From Bacillota bacterium (GTDB lineage Bacteria; Bacillota; Bacilli; Alicyclobacillales; SLC66): a stretch of 64,000 bases of DNA. Positions 1 to 8,716 of the stretch are shown here, in pieces. The position numbers and the translations under genes are program-made. Where the stretch lies: assembly GCA_021821055.1 (NCBI GenBank), contig JAKACX010000004.1, positions 1-64,000 of the forward strand, written 5' to 3'. Position 1 is the stretch's first letter, and each line of letters starts with the position of its first letter. The notes under the pieces are model-generated. The model was not told the origin of the DNA and ran no database searches. It saw nothing but the letters and a program-made list of their open reading frames with translations.

Positions 1-501
1 CCAGACGAGGTAGAACTGCTCCTCCACCGCGAGTGACCACAGGTTGGTCAGCGGCGACGGCGGGCCGAAGCGGGCAAAATAGGACACGTGGTGGAAGATC
101 AGCCACCAGTTGCTGACGTACAGCGCGGCGGCGACGATATCGCCGCGCAACGCGGGCAGATCCGCTCGTTCGGCGATGGCCAGCCAACCGACCACCCCGG
201 CGAGCATCAGAAAGAGGGCCGGCAGCAGTCGGCGCGCCCGCCGCATCCAGAAGTCGCGCAGGTCCAGTCGCCCGTCGCGGCGCCACTGATCGAGCAGGAT
301 ATCGGTGATCAGGTAACCGGATAGCACGAAGAATATATTGACGCCAAGGAGGCCTCCCGGTGCGAAGGGGAGGTTCAGGTGGTACGCGATGACGGCGAGA
401 ACGGACAATGCGCGCAGTCCGTCGAGTCCCGGCATGTACCTTCTCGTATGCGCTGAAGCCGGCGCACCGCCGCCAGCCGACTCTGCGCCGCGTGTGCGCA
501 T
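1..501 (-). CDS. Acyltransferase 3 family membrane protein (partial)
   Basis: N-terminal part of an OafA-like acyltransferase 3 protein, a multi-pass membrane enzyme that moves acyl groups onto cell-surface sugars. The start of the gene is inside the window and the C-terminus is lost at the left edge. The reverse strand reads RYMPGLDGLRALSVLAVIAY near the start and SLAVEEQFYL near the edge; both are family hallmarks, and the second carries the conserved Glu residues. A membrane segment containing FFVLSGYLITDILL lies between. The ATG at 501 gives the usual short N-terminus before RYMPGLDG but has no clear ribosome site; ATG 435 is the alternative. Acceptor substrate unknown. Confidence 0.85.
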   Translation of the reverse strand, partial: MRTRGAESAGGGAPASAHTRRYMPGLDGLRALSVLAVIAYHLNLPFAPGGLLGVNIFFVLSGYLITDILLDQWRRDGRLDLRDFWMRRARRLLPALFLMLAGVVGWLAIAERADLPALRGDIVAAALYVSNWWLIFHHVSYFARFGPPSPLTNLWSLAVEEQFYLVW

Positions 502-847
502 GGGCGCAAGCAGACGCCACGTTGCGAACTGTCTTGGAACGGTCGTTCGCCATGTCCGATGCTGATTCCGTGCGCGCGTGTGGTCCATGAAATACTGCCC
601 CTTTGCCATGGCGAATCCATCGTCCGCTCCCACATCTTATGACGACAAAGAAGCGGCTTAGGTTACAGGCGCTTGATTGTTTTTTTCGTGGCTGTCCCGA
701 TCTCGGGCGGACGATTCTATGTTAAGGCCGGGACAGCCGTCCGGCCGACATCCGCATTTTGTGCTCCTTGCGGCGGTCATATGGATGAAGGTCCGAACGG
801 ACGAACGGACCCCCATCAAGATTACAAACAGCATCGATATTAGTCCT
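502..847. other. Intergenic region, no gene seen
   Basis: No convincing coding sequence. It contains an inverted repeat GGCTGTCCCG / CGGGACAGCC (690-699 and 729-738, 29-base loop) and a T-run at about 680-686. Function unknown. Confidence 0.5.
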
Positions 848-863
848 TGTGAATGATTTCACA
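848..863 (+). promoter_or_regulatory. FNR/CRP-type operator upstream of doxX-like gene
   Basis: Perfect dyad TGTGA-N6-TCACA. A possible -10 hexamer GATAAT lies at 882-887, putting the dyad centre about 38-42 bases before the predicted start of transcription. That is the usual place for activation by an FNR/CRP-family protein, so oxygen- or redox-controlled expression of the next gene is inferred. Confidence 0.65.
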
Positions 864-920
864 GATCGCTCTAACTGTTACGATAATTCTGTAGTCATTC
901 TTATGAAGGGGGAGATCGAG

Positions 921-1463
921 ATGACCACCTGGTTGCGAAATCATGTCGCCGCGCGCTGGATCATGACCGTTTTGCGCGTTTGGCTCGGCTGGCAGTGGGT
1001 GAGCGCCGCCGCTGAAAAGATCGGCTCGCCAGTCTGGACGGGCAGCAAGGCAGGAGTCGCCATCACGGGGTTCTTGCAGCACGCGGTCAGTCTGAGTCAG
1101 GGTCCGCACCCCGGCGTGCAGGGGTGGTACGCGGGATTCATTCGCGGGGTTGCGTTGCCGGATGCGGCATTTTTCAGTTATTTGGTGTCATGGGGAGAAC
1201 TGCTCGTCGGTCTGGCGTTGATCCTCGGGGTATTCACCACCTTTGCGGCGCTGATGGGTGCGGTGATGAACACGGCCTACCTGCTCGCGGGAACGTCCAG
1301 TTCGAATCCGGTCATGCTCATCATTGAGGTGTTCGTCATGGTCGCCGGATTCAACGCCGCCGTGTACGGACTGGATTACTGGATTATCCCGTGGTTCCGC
1401 AGCGTCGTGAAGCATGAAGGTCCGTCAACGACAGCAGGACTCAGCGGCAAAAACGGGACCTGA
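921..1463 (+). CDS. DoxX family membrane protein
   Basis: About 180 residues with four hydrophobic segments and the DoxX/DoxD-like pattern (early RVWLGWQWVSAAAEKI, later SWGELLVGLALILGVFTT). Relatives include the DoxD subunit of thiosulfate:quinone oxidoreductase and DoxX proteins tied to redox or thiol stress; the exact reaction here cannot be read from the sequence. ATG 921 is preferred because AAGGGGGAG precedes it at good spacing; an upstream in-frame start at 849 would fall inside the FNR-type dyad. It stands alone and converges with the TDT gene downstream. Confidence 0.8.
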   Translation: MTTWLRNHVAARWIMTVLRVWLGWQWVSAAAEKIGSPVWTGSKAGVAITGFLQHAVSLSQGPHPGVQGWYAGFIRGVALPDAAFFSYLVSWGELLVGLALILGVFTTFAALMGAVMNTAYLLAGTSSSNPVMLIIEVFVMVAGFNAAVYGLDYWIIPWFRSVVKHEGPSTTAGLSGKNGT

Positions 1464-1584
1464 CGCACAGGCGTTACTCATGCAAGCAGCGCATCCGGAC
1501 ATGTGACGCGGAGAGAGCGATTGCCCGCGTGCGGGCAGCCAGGCGTCTTTCAGCTGATCGCCCTCTCCTTCAATGAACCGCAGC

Positions 1585-2634
1585 CTACAGCGCGCTGCGG
1601 TCGCGGAACGGAGGCGTGTCGAAGCGCCCACATTGCCACACGAACAGCCCAGCGACGATCAACCAGGCCGCGAGGGCAATCCACAGTGAAATGACCGGGA
1701 CGGACGCTAGAAAGGGCAACTGATACACCCGCTCAAAGACGTGTGTGGCCGCCGTATACATACCGAGTGGGAAAACGATGCTCCAGAGTGAAGGATGGTA
1801 AGCAAAGCGGTCCTTTTGAACAAGGTACTTCCAGACGCCGATCAACAATAAAAAGGGAATCCACCACGTGCCCCATGCCCACAGCATGATCGTGATGCCC
1901 TGAACAAACGGGTCGACCGCGGCGAGAAATGGCGCCCAAGACACGTCCGCAGACAAGTGGGCGCCGGCAAGCGTAGTGATCGCGACGGCTCCCATGTTGA
2001 TCCAGTAGCTCGGCTGCAGGTCCGAGGCCTTGATCGAGTAATAAAAGAAGCGGTGCAGGATAATTGTGATGAACATCAGGTACAACAGGATTCCAATGCT
2101 CCAGAACAGATACGCCGCAAACAGGATCCCGTCGGCCAACGCGGGCCACTGCGGAGCCGCGACCGCAGCGAGGACAGTAACGGACTCGGCGCCGACTGTG
2201 GCTATGAGCCAGCCCCCGTTGATCGCCTGTTCCTCTGGCCGCGTGTTGTTTACGGTTACGGACACCACGATAAAGTAGATGAGAATCAGCCACGATGTTG
2301 CTCCGACGATACCCAGAACGGCGGCCCAGCCGTATTGATTGGCGAAAGCCAGCCGCGTCCCAACAACATCCGTCCCTGCAACGAATGTGAAATAGTTGAA
2401 CGCCGTACGCGCGTCGACCAGATCGCGGCTCACCGCTCTTGGGTAAACGATCGTTCGCAAGAGGTAGAGCAGGGATAACATTATGTACAGGAGAAGCGAC
2501 AGGCTCATGAACACAAGAGAAAACAGCTTTGCGCGGTCAAGAAACAAAGCTATCGAAATGACGCCTGTCGCCATGGCGGCGGCAAAGTAGCCGCTAAAGA
2601 GGTTCTCGACAACTGCTCCGAACGGACGTTTCAT
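1585..2634 (-). CDS. TDT family (tellurite-resistance/dicarboxylate) transporter
   Basis: A 349-residue membrane protein with about ten hydrophobic segments. It begins with FSGYFAAAMATGVISIALF, the typical first helix of the TDT/SLAC1/TehA family, and repeats the pattern in its second half. Members move C4-dicarboxylates, sulfite or other anions; substrate unknown here. It lies 50 bases downstream of the narK-like gene on the same strand, so both probably share a transcript, and an anion-export role alongside nitrate uptake is plausible. The ATG at 2634 lacks a strong ribosome site. Confidence 0.8.
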   Translation of the reverse strand: MKRPFGAVVENLFSGYFAAAMATGVISIALFLDRAKLFSLVFMSLSLLLYIMLSLLYLLRTIVYPRAVSRDLVDARTAFNYFTFVAGTDVVGTRLAFANQYGWAAVLGIVGATSWLILIYFIVVSVTVNNTRPEEQAINGGWLIATVGAESVTVLAAVAAPQWPALADGILFAAYLFWSIGILLYLMFITIILHRFFYYSIKASDLQPSYWINMGAVAITTLAGAHLSADVSWAPFLAAVDPFVQGITIMLWAWGTWWIPFLLLIGVWKYLVQKDRFAYHPSLWSIVFPLGMYTAATHVFERVYQLPFLASVPVISLWIALAAWLIVAGLFVWQCGRFDTPPFRDRSAL

Positions 2635-2684
2635 GGCACCATTATGGGTGGGCCGCCTTCAATTGTCCAGAGCTGGTTACACGG

Positions 2685-3878
2685 TTACGGGTGGGTCAGC
2701 CGGGACGGTGGTTTCTGTGCCGTTCTCATTTCTGAGAGGACCAGCACGGTGGCGGCCGCGGTACAGGCGGCGAGGAGCAACAAACCGCCGAGATATGTCC
2801 CTGTCGCGTCCTTGATGGCGCCCATGACCAATGGCGGGAAGAATCCGCCGATTCCGCCAACGGCCCCGATGATACCCGTAGCCTTTCCCATCTGGTGTGG
2901 GAAGTGCAGGGGGACCAGCTTGAAGACAGATCCATTTCCGACTCCCAGCGCCGCTGCGATCACCAGCGCGGCGACCGTTGTGCCGATCATGCTCGTGAGG
3001 TTCAGGGCGAAGACGACGGAAAACACGGCGAGGATGGAAAAGACGACAACGAGCAATTGCAACGGCCGTATGCGGTCCGCGAGGTATCCGCCGACCGGGC
3101 GCAGCGCGGTGGCCAGGATGACGAATCCGGAGGCGCGAAGCCCGGCGTCCACTGGGGTCAAGGAAAACTGTCCCTGAAGGAGTGTCGGCAGGTAGTTCCC
3201 AAAGGCGACGAATCCTCCGAATGTGAGAAAATAGTACCCTGCCAGGACCCACAGCATGGGCCTGCTCCAGAACTTCACTGTGGTCTGTGAACCGGACGCA
3301 GCGGGTGCGACGGGCGCAGTTCGCGTGTGCGGCGCGTCTCGCGTGAACAGCCAGATCATGGCGGCGGCCAGGACCACCGGAATCAGGAGCAAGCTGGCCG
3401 TGCGGCTGAAGCCGAGGTGCAGATACAGAGAGGGAATGGTGAATCCCGCAACCGCAGTGCCAATATTTCCAAGCGCTGTGATCCCCAGAACAAGACCTTG
3501 CTTGTCCGACGAATACCAACCGGAGACGTGACCGATCGCCACGGCAAATGACGCGCCCGCCACGCCAAGAAAGACTTCCCAGATGATCAGGGACGGGAAC
3601 GAATGAGCCTGGCTGATGCCCACAAGCGGGATGATCAGGTATAATAGCAACAGGGTATAGACCCGGCGCCCGCCAAAGCGGTCCGTGAGCATTCCGATCG
3701 GGATGCGTAGGACGGAACCCAGCAAAATGGGCGTCGCGACGAGAATACTCTTTTGCAACGCGCTTAAATGATAAAGTTTTGCCAGTTGTGGAGCGATGGG
3801 GGACATCATCGACCACACAACAAAGGACACGATCATGGCGAACATGGACGCGTACATGACGCCGCTTCTGCGGATCAT
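2685..3878 (-). CDS. narK: NarK-type nitrate/nitrite transporter (MFS, NNP family)
   Basis: A 397-residue, twelve-helix major facilitator. The loop motif RIPIGMLTDRFGGRR follows helix 2. Two glycine-rich signatures typical of nitrate/nitrite porters are present: GITALGNIGTAVAGF in the first half and GIIGAVGGIGGFFPPLVMG in the second. It would carry nitrate in and/or nitrite out for the nitrate reductase encoded just to the right on the other strand. GGGAGG stands before ATG 3878. The upstream gap shared with the hemerythrin gene is the likely control region. Confidence 0.9.
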   Translation of the reverse strand: MIRRSGVMYASMFAMIVSFVVWSMMSPIAPQLAKLYHLSALQKSILVATPILLGSVLRIPIGMLTDRFGGRRVYTLLLLYLIIPLVGISQAHSFPSLIIWEVFLGVAGASFAVAIGHVSGWYSSDKQGLVLGITALGNIGTAVAGFTIPSLYLHLGFSRTASLLLIPVVLAAAMIWLFTRDAPHTRTAPVAPAASGSQTTVKFWSRPMLWVLAGYYFLTFGGFVAFGNYLPTLLQGQFSLTPVDAGLRASGFVILATALRPVGGYLADRIRPLQLLVVVFSILAVFSVVFALNLTSMIGTTVAALVIAAALGVGNGSVFKLVPLHFPHQMGKATGIIGAVGGIGGFFPPLVMGAIKDATGTYLGGLLLLAACTAAATVLVLSEMRTAQKPPSRLTHP

Positions 3879-4215
3879 GGCTCCGACCTCCCTCTTTGTC
3901 GCAGAACTATCGCATTGCGATGTTCAGAGTGTATGATGAGATGATGAGATGCGCTAGGTACAAATGGATCATTTTGTGGCCATGTGTCAGGTGAGCCTGT
4001 TGGATGCGAAAGGCTGAACCTGATAGCTCCTTCCGGGTGGTTTTGAATTGCGCAAATTGGTGAATGTAGTCCAGAATTACCGGTAGGTTTGGACGTTGAG
4101 GAGACGCGGCGCCTGCCATATAGTGAAGATAAACGCGCGGTGACGGCGTAGAGCGTGGTTCAAGAGGCGACTTGGTGCAGTTCAACTCCGGGCAGATTCA
4201 GGGAGGGTGCGGATC
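3879..4215. other. Divergent intergenic region between narK and hemerythrin genes
   Basis: About 340 bases without a supported gene. It must hold promoters for both divergent genes, but no clear consensus promoter and no TGTGA-N6-TCACA dyad was found here. Confidence 0.5.
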
Positions 4216-4638
4216 ATGACGGGACCTGCATTGCAACGTCTCGACTCGCACCATGCGATACACGAGGCGGCGTTGGGAGAAGCGGAAGAACTGACGGATG
4301 GATTGCGGGCGGCGGTGCGTAACAACGACGCCGTTTTGGCTGCAAACATCGCGCAGTGGCTGATGGAACACTGGGAGGGCCGGATTCTGCGCCATGCCGA
4401 CGAAGAGGAAGCGGGGCTTTACCTCGATCTGGCGAGAGCCAGGCCAGGGTTGGCCGAGGTCGTTGTGCAATTGCGCCGGGATCACGATCTCATGCGCCGC
4501 ATCCTGGCGGAGGCAAAGCTCATGACGGATGCGCGTGGCGTCGACGGAGACGCGCTGCGGCGTTTTGAGGCCTTGTTGTTGATCGACGCCATACACAGTC
4601 GGGACGAAGAGGAGCGGCTGCTTCCCGCCGCGCGATAG
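4216..4638 (+). CDS. Hemerythrin HHE cation-binding domain protein
   Basis: About 140 residues forming a predicted four-helix bundle with di-iron ligands in family order: SHHAIHEA at the N-terminus, EHWEGRILRHADEEE in the middle, RRDHDLM, and the C-terminal AIHSRDEEERLL. Such proteins bind O2 or NO, or repair iron centres. Position next to narGHJI suggests a role in handling nitric oxide or oxygen during nitrate respiration (inference). ATG 4216 is chosen because GGGAGG sits nine bases upstream; an in-frame GTG at 4207 overlaps that region. Confidence 0.85.
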   Translation: MTGPALQRLDSHHAIHEAALGEAEELTDGLRAAVRNNDAVLAANIAQWLMEHWEGRILRHADEEEAGLYLDLARARPGLAEVVVQLRRDHDLMRRILAEAKLMTDARGVDGDALRRFEALLLIDAIHSRDEEERLLPAAR

Positions 4639-4706
4639 GATTCGCACAGCGGGTGGCGTTGGCAGCGCCAAATATATCGCGGTAAGATATAAAAGGGTGG
4701 ACTTTG

Positions 4707-4726
4707 GATGTGTGATCATCCACATC
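4707..4726. promoter_or_regulatory. Inverted repeat upstream of the nar operon
   Basis: GATGTG-N8-CACATC lies 40 bases before the 81-aa gene that opens the nar operon. It resembles half of an FNR box (TGTGA at 4711) but is not a full match. It may be an operator for the operon. Part of it belongs to a 29-base sequence repeated at 42520. Confidence 0.4.
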
Positions 4727-4766
4727 AGGGCGGGCGCGATCACATGTCCTTCAGGAGGGATGGCGC

Positions 4767-5012
4767 ATGAGCGCGGACACGATGGCGATCGACCGGGAAG
4801 ACCTGCTGGCCGTGTTGGAACTGCGGTTTGACGCCGTGTCGGAAGAGATCCGAAGGCAGATCGCGGACATTGTGGACGCCGACGTTTTGGAACGCTTGAT
4901 CCTTGTGGCGGCGAACGCGGAGAGTTTCGATGTATTTGTCGAGGAACTCAAAGCCGGGGCGACGGCGTTTCGCATGATTGGCCAGCAGTTCAATCCACTG
5001 GGCCAGGCTTGA
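4767..5012 (+). CDS. Small conserved-looking protein at head of nar operon
   Basis: An 81-residue acidic, mostly helical soluble protein. I do not recognise the family. Charge pattern and phrases such as LELRFDAVSEEIRRQI and ANAESFDVFVEELKAG suggest a compact helical or coiled protein. It has a strong AGGAGG before ATG 4767 and ends 17 bases before narG, so it is clearly translated within the nar operon. It could be an assembly or accessory factor for the reductase, but nothing in the sequence proves this. Confidence 0.75.
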   Translation: MSADTMAIDREDLLAVLELRFDAVSEEIRRQIADIVDADVLERLILVAANAESFDVFVEELKAGATAFRMIGQQFNPLGQA

Positions 5013-5029
5013 CGAGAGGAGTGACGGGC

Positions 5030-8000
5030 ATGGTGAAACAGACATCGGCGTTTCTGGAGACACTGCGGCACCTGCGCCGGGGCGAGCGCATCAATCAGGG
5101 CTGGACCGAGGAGAGCCCGCGGTCGCGCGACTGGGAGGATGTATACCGCAACCGCTGGCAGCACGACAAGGTCGTGCGGTCGACGCACGGAGTGAACTGC
5201 ACGGGGTCCTGCAGCTGGAAGATCCACGTCAAGGACGGCATTATCGCGTGGGAGACCCAGCAGACGGATTACCCGTCGCTCGGAGCGGACTTTCCGGAAT
5301 ACGAGCCCCGCGGCTGCCCGCGCGGCGCGAGCTTCTCCTGGTACACGTACAGTCCGCTGCGCGTCAAGTATCCGTATGTGCGCGGCGACCTGCTGGTGTT
5401 GTGGCGCCAGGAGATCGCGCGGGGGGCGGACGCCGTGACGGCGTGGGGCAACATCGTCTCCGATCCGGAACGGGCCAAGCGCTATCAGTCGGCCAGGGGC
5501 AAGGGCGGCTTCATGCGGGCGACATGGGAAGAGGTCAGTGAGATGATCGCGGCGGCCTCCATCTACACCATCCGTGACTACGGACCGGACCGGGTGGTCG
5601 GATTCAGCCCGATTCCCGCCATGTCGATGGTCAGCTATGCGGCCGGATCGCGCTTTCTGTCCCTGATTGGCGGAACGATTCTCAGTTTTTACGACTGGTA
5701 TGCGGACCTGCCGCCGGCGTCCCCCCAGGTTTGGGGAGAGCAGACGGATGTTCCGGAGAGCGCGGACTGGTACAACGCCTCGTACTTTATCATCTGGGGC
5801 ACCAATCTGCCGATGACGCGCACCCCGGACGCCCACTTCATGGTGGAAGCCCGCTACAATGGCACCAAAGTGGTGGGCGTGAGTCCGGACTATGCCGAGT
5901 ACGTCAAGTTCGCTGATCTGTGGCTGCCGGCGAAAGCGGGCACGGACGCCGCGCTCGCGATGGCGATGACGAACGTGATCCTGCAGGAGTTTTACGTGGA
6001 CCGTCAGGAGGAGTACTTCGCGGAGTACGCGAAGACAAACACCGATCTGCCGTTTCTGATCACCCTCACCGAGCGCGGAAGTACGTTTGTGTCGGACCGC
6101 TTCCTGAACGCGCGCGATCTCGGCGACGCGGAGGAGCACGCGGAGTGGAAGACGCTCGTGTGGGACGCGGCGACGCAAAGCCCAGCCGCGCCAAACGGCA
6201 GTCTGGGGTTTCGCTGGGATGGATCGGGAAAATGGAACCTCAAAATGGAAGAACAGACTGGCGCGGCGATCAACCCGCTCCTGAGTCTGCTGGGCGGTCA
6301 CGACGAGTTCCTGATGCTGGAGTTTCCCGTATTTGAAGGACACGGCGCGTCAACCATACAGCGCGCAGTACCGGCGAAGAAACTGATGGACGCGGAGGGC
6401 CGTCCGGTCTGGGTGACGACCGTGTTTGACCTGATGCTTGCCCACGTGGGAGTGCGTCGCGGGTTGCCCGGCAGCTATCCAGAGAGCTATGACGATCCGC
6501 TTCCCTACACACCAGCGTGGCAGGAGCCAATCACGGGAGTCAAACGGGAACATGTGCTGCAGGTCGCGCGGGAATTTGCGGACAACGCGGCGCGGACGCA
6601 CGGACGCTCGATGATCGCGATGGGTGCGGGAACGAATCACTGGTATCACAGCGACCTGATCTATCGCGCGATCCTGAATCTTGTGCTGCTGACCGGAAGC
6701 CAGGGTGTCAACGGCGGCGGCTGGGCCCACTATGTCGGTCAGGAGAAGGTGCGGCCGCTGGAGGGATGGTCCACCGTGGCGTTTGCGAGTGATTGGGTCA
6801 GGCCGTCGCGGCAGCAGAATGGGACCTCGTTCTTTTATTTCTTCACCGATCAGTTCCGCTATGAGGAGAAAGAGATGCGGACGCCCGGCACGCCGTACGG
6901 CAGCCGGTTTACGGACATGCACCCGGCCGACATGAACGCGCTCGCGGTTCGGCTGGGATGGTTGCCGTCTTTTCCGCAGTTCACGGAGAACTCGCTGGCA
7001 GTCGCCCGCGAGGCCCGGGCGGCGGGGGCGGACACGCCGGAAGCGGTGAGCCGGCATGTGGCGGAGCGGCTGCAGGCGGGCAATCTGCATTTCGCGATCG
7101 AGGATCCGGACAACCCGCGCAATTTCCCGCGCGTCCTGTTTGTCTGGCGCTCCAACCTGCTGGGCGCGAGCGGCAAGGGACACGAGTACTTCCTGAAGCA
7201 CCTGCTGGGTGCGGACGGGCACGTATTTGCAGATGAAAGCAGCGCCTGGAAGCCGAACGACATTCGCATGACCGAACCGATTCCGGAGGGCAAGGTGGAT
7301 CTGCTGGTCGACGTCGACTTTCGCATGACCGGAACCGGCCTGTACTCCGACATCGTGCTGCCGGCGGCGACCTGGTACGAGAAACATGACCTGAGCAGCA
7401 CGGACATGCATCCTTTTGTGCACCCGTTTAACCCGGCCATCTCGTGCCCGTGGGAAGCGCGCAGCGATTGGGACACCTTTCGCACGCTTGCGGAGAGTTT
7501 CAGCCGCCTGGCCCAAGACCACCTGCCGGCGCAGGAGGACTTGGTGATGGCGCCGCTGTTGCACGATTCTCCTGATGAACTGGCGCAGCCGCTGGGCAAG
7601 GTCAGAGACTGGCGCAAGGGCGAGACGCCGGCCATACCAGGCAAGACGATGCCGCGGTTTGTGGTTGTGAAACGCGACTACCCGCACGTGTTTGACCAGA
7701 TGACGTCGCTTGGGCCGCTGGCCGCAGGAGTCGTGGCGACAAAGGGGATCGCGATCGCGGGCGGCCCTGGATACGCGGAGGTCAGGCGCCGCAACGGCGC
7801 GGTGGCGGCGGGACGCTTTGCGGAGGGGATGCCGAGTCTCCATGACGGCAGCCAAGCAGTGGAAGCCATTTTGGCATTGTCCGGCGCTACCGACGGTCAT
7901 CGCGCCATGGATGGCTGGGAGGCGTTGGAGAAGCCGACGGGACTGTCGCTGGCCGGGATCGCGTCGGGGCACAAAGAGACGAGTTACAATCTCGCCGACT

Positions 8001-8716
8001 TGTCGGCGCAACCGCGCCTCGCTTTGGCGGCCCCCGTCTGGAGCGGACTTGAGGGAGCGGACCGCCGCTATTCGCCCTTCACGGTGAACGTGGAGTATCG
8101 GGTGCCCTGGCGAACGCTGACGGGACGGCAGCACTTTTATCTGGACCATGAGGTGATGCTGGAGTATGGCGAGGGCCTGCCGCTCTATCGTCCGCCGCTC
8201 ACCCATGCGCCGTTTCACGGGAGCGACCTCGCGGTTGGCGACGACGGCGTCAAACAGGTGACCGTACGCTACCTGACGCCGCACCAGAAGTGGGGAATCC
8301 ACTCTACGTACACCGACACGCCGCGGATGCTCACGCTGTTTCGCGGAGGGCAGACGATCTGGATGAGTGAGGAAGACGCCGCGTCGCTAGGCGTCAAGGA
8401 CAACGACTGGGTGGAAGTGTACAACCGCAACGGAGCGATCGCCGCGCGCGCGGTGGTCAGTTATCGTCTGCCGGTGGGTGTCGCGATGATGTACCACGCC
8501 CAGGACCACACCATTGGCGTGCCCGGGAGCGCATTGACCAAGGAACGGGGCGGAACGCACAACAGCGTGACGCGCGTCATTCCCAAACCGACCCATATGA
8601 TCGGCGGTTATGCCCAGTTGAGCTATGGATTCAACTACTATGGACCAACCGGGCACCAACGCGATGTGGTCACGCTGATCCGTCCGCTGAAGGAGGTTGA
8701 CTGGCTTGAGAATTAA
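5030..8716 (+). CDS. narG: Respiratory nitrate reductase alpha subunit
   Basis: Catalytic subunit (1,228 residues) of the membrane-bound, cytoplasm-facing nitrate reductase; reduces nitrate to nitrite with quinol electrons passed through NarI and NarH. The N-terminal FS0 iron-sulfur site is visible as His53-x3-Cys57-x3-Cys61-x34-Cys96. Asp222 in the segment SFYDWYADLPPASPQ matches the molybdenum-ligand aspartate of E. coli NarG. The following GEQTDVPESADWYN is also conserved, and length is as expected. ATG 5030 follows GAGAGGAG; the upstream TTG at 5009 is less likely. It overlaps narH by 11 bases, supporting translational coupling. Confidence 0.97.
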   Translation: MVKQTSAFLETLRHLRRGERINQGWTEESPRSRDWEDVYRNRWQHDKVVRSTHGVNCTGSCSWKIHVKDGIIAWETQQTDYPSLGADFPEYEPRGCPRGASFSWYTYSPLRVKYPYVRGDLLVLWRQEIARGADAVTAWGNIVSDPERAKRYQSARGKGGFMRATWEEVSEMIAAASIYTIRDYGPDRVVGFSPIPAMSMVSYAAGSRFLSLIGGTILSFYDWYADLPPASPQVWGEQTDVPESADWYNASYFIIWGTNLPMTRTPDAHFMVEARYNGTKVVGVSPDYAEYVKFADLWLPAKAGTDAALAMAMTNVILQEFYVDRQEEYFAEYAKTNTDLPFLITLTERGSTFVSDRFLNARDLGDAEEHAEWKTLVWDAATQSPAAPNGSLGFRWDGSGKWNLKMEEQTGAAINPLLSLLGGHDEFLMLEFPVFEGHGASTIQRAVPAKKLMDAEGRPVWVTTVFDLMLAHVGVRRGLPGSYPESYDDPLPYTPAWQEPITGVKREHVLQVAREFADNAARTHGRSMIAMGAGTNHWYHSDLIYRAILNLVLLTGSQGVNGGGWAHYVGQEKVRPLEGWSTVAFASDWVRPSRQQNGTSFFYFFTDQFRYEEKEMRTPGTPYGSRFTDMHPADMNALAVRLGWLPSFPQFTENSLAVAREARAAGADTPEAVSRHVAERLQAGNLHFAIEDPDNPRNFPRVLFVWRSNLLGASGKGHEYFLKHLLGADGHVFADESSAWKPNDIRMTEPIPEGKVDLLVDVDFRMTGTGLYSDIVLPAATWYEKHDLSSTDMHPFVHPFNPAISCPWEARSDWDTFRTLAESFSRLAQDHLPAQEDLVMAPLLHDSPDELAQPLGKVRDWRKGETPAIPGKTMPRFVVVKRDYPHVFDQMTSLGPLAAGVVATKGIAIAGGPGYAEVRRRNGAVAAGRFAEGMPSLHDGSQAVEAILALSGATDGHRAMDGWEALEKPTGLSLAGIASGHKETSYNLADLSAQPRLALAAPVWSGLEGADRRYSPFTVNVEYRVPWRTLTGRQHFYLDHEVMLEYGEGLPLYRPPLTHAPFHGSDLAVGDDGVKQVTVRYLTPHQKWGIHSTYTDTPRMLTLFRGGQTIWMSEEDAASLGVKDNDWVEVYNRNGAIAARAVVSYRLPVGVAMMYHAQDHTIGVPGSALTKERGGTHNSVTRVIPKPTHMIGGYAQLSYGFNYYGPTGHQRDVVTLIRPLKEVDWLEN

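Noticed and set aside
4707-4726. FNR box for the nar operon
   Set aside because: Only the TGTGA half matches; the other half is not TCACA at N6 spacing, so it is listed only as an inverted repeat.
4751-6343. Long minus-strand open frame of 530 codons opposite narG
   Set aside because: It lies antisense to narG and the 81-aa gene, has no ribosome site and reads as Arg/His/Val-rich nonsense typical of the opposite strand of GC-rich genes.
6350-8302. Minus-strand open frame of 650 codons inside narG
   Set aside because: It is antisense to a confirmed gene, with composition of a shadow frame and no recognisable motif.
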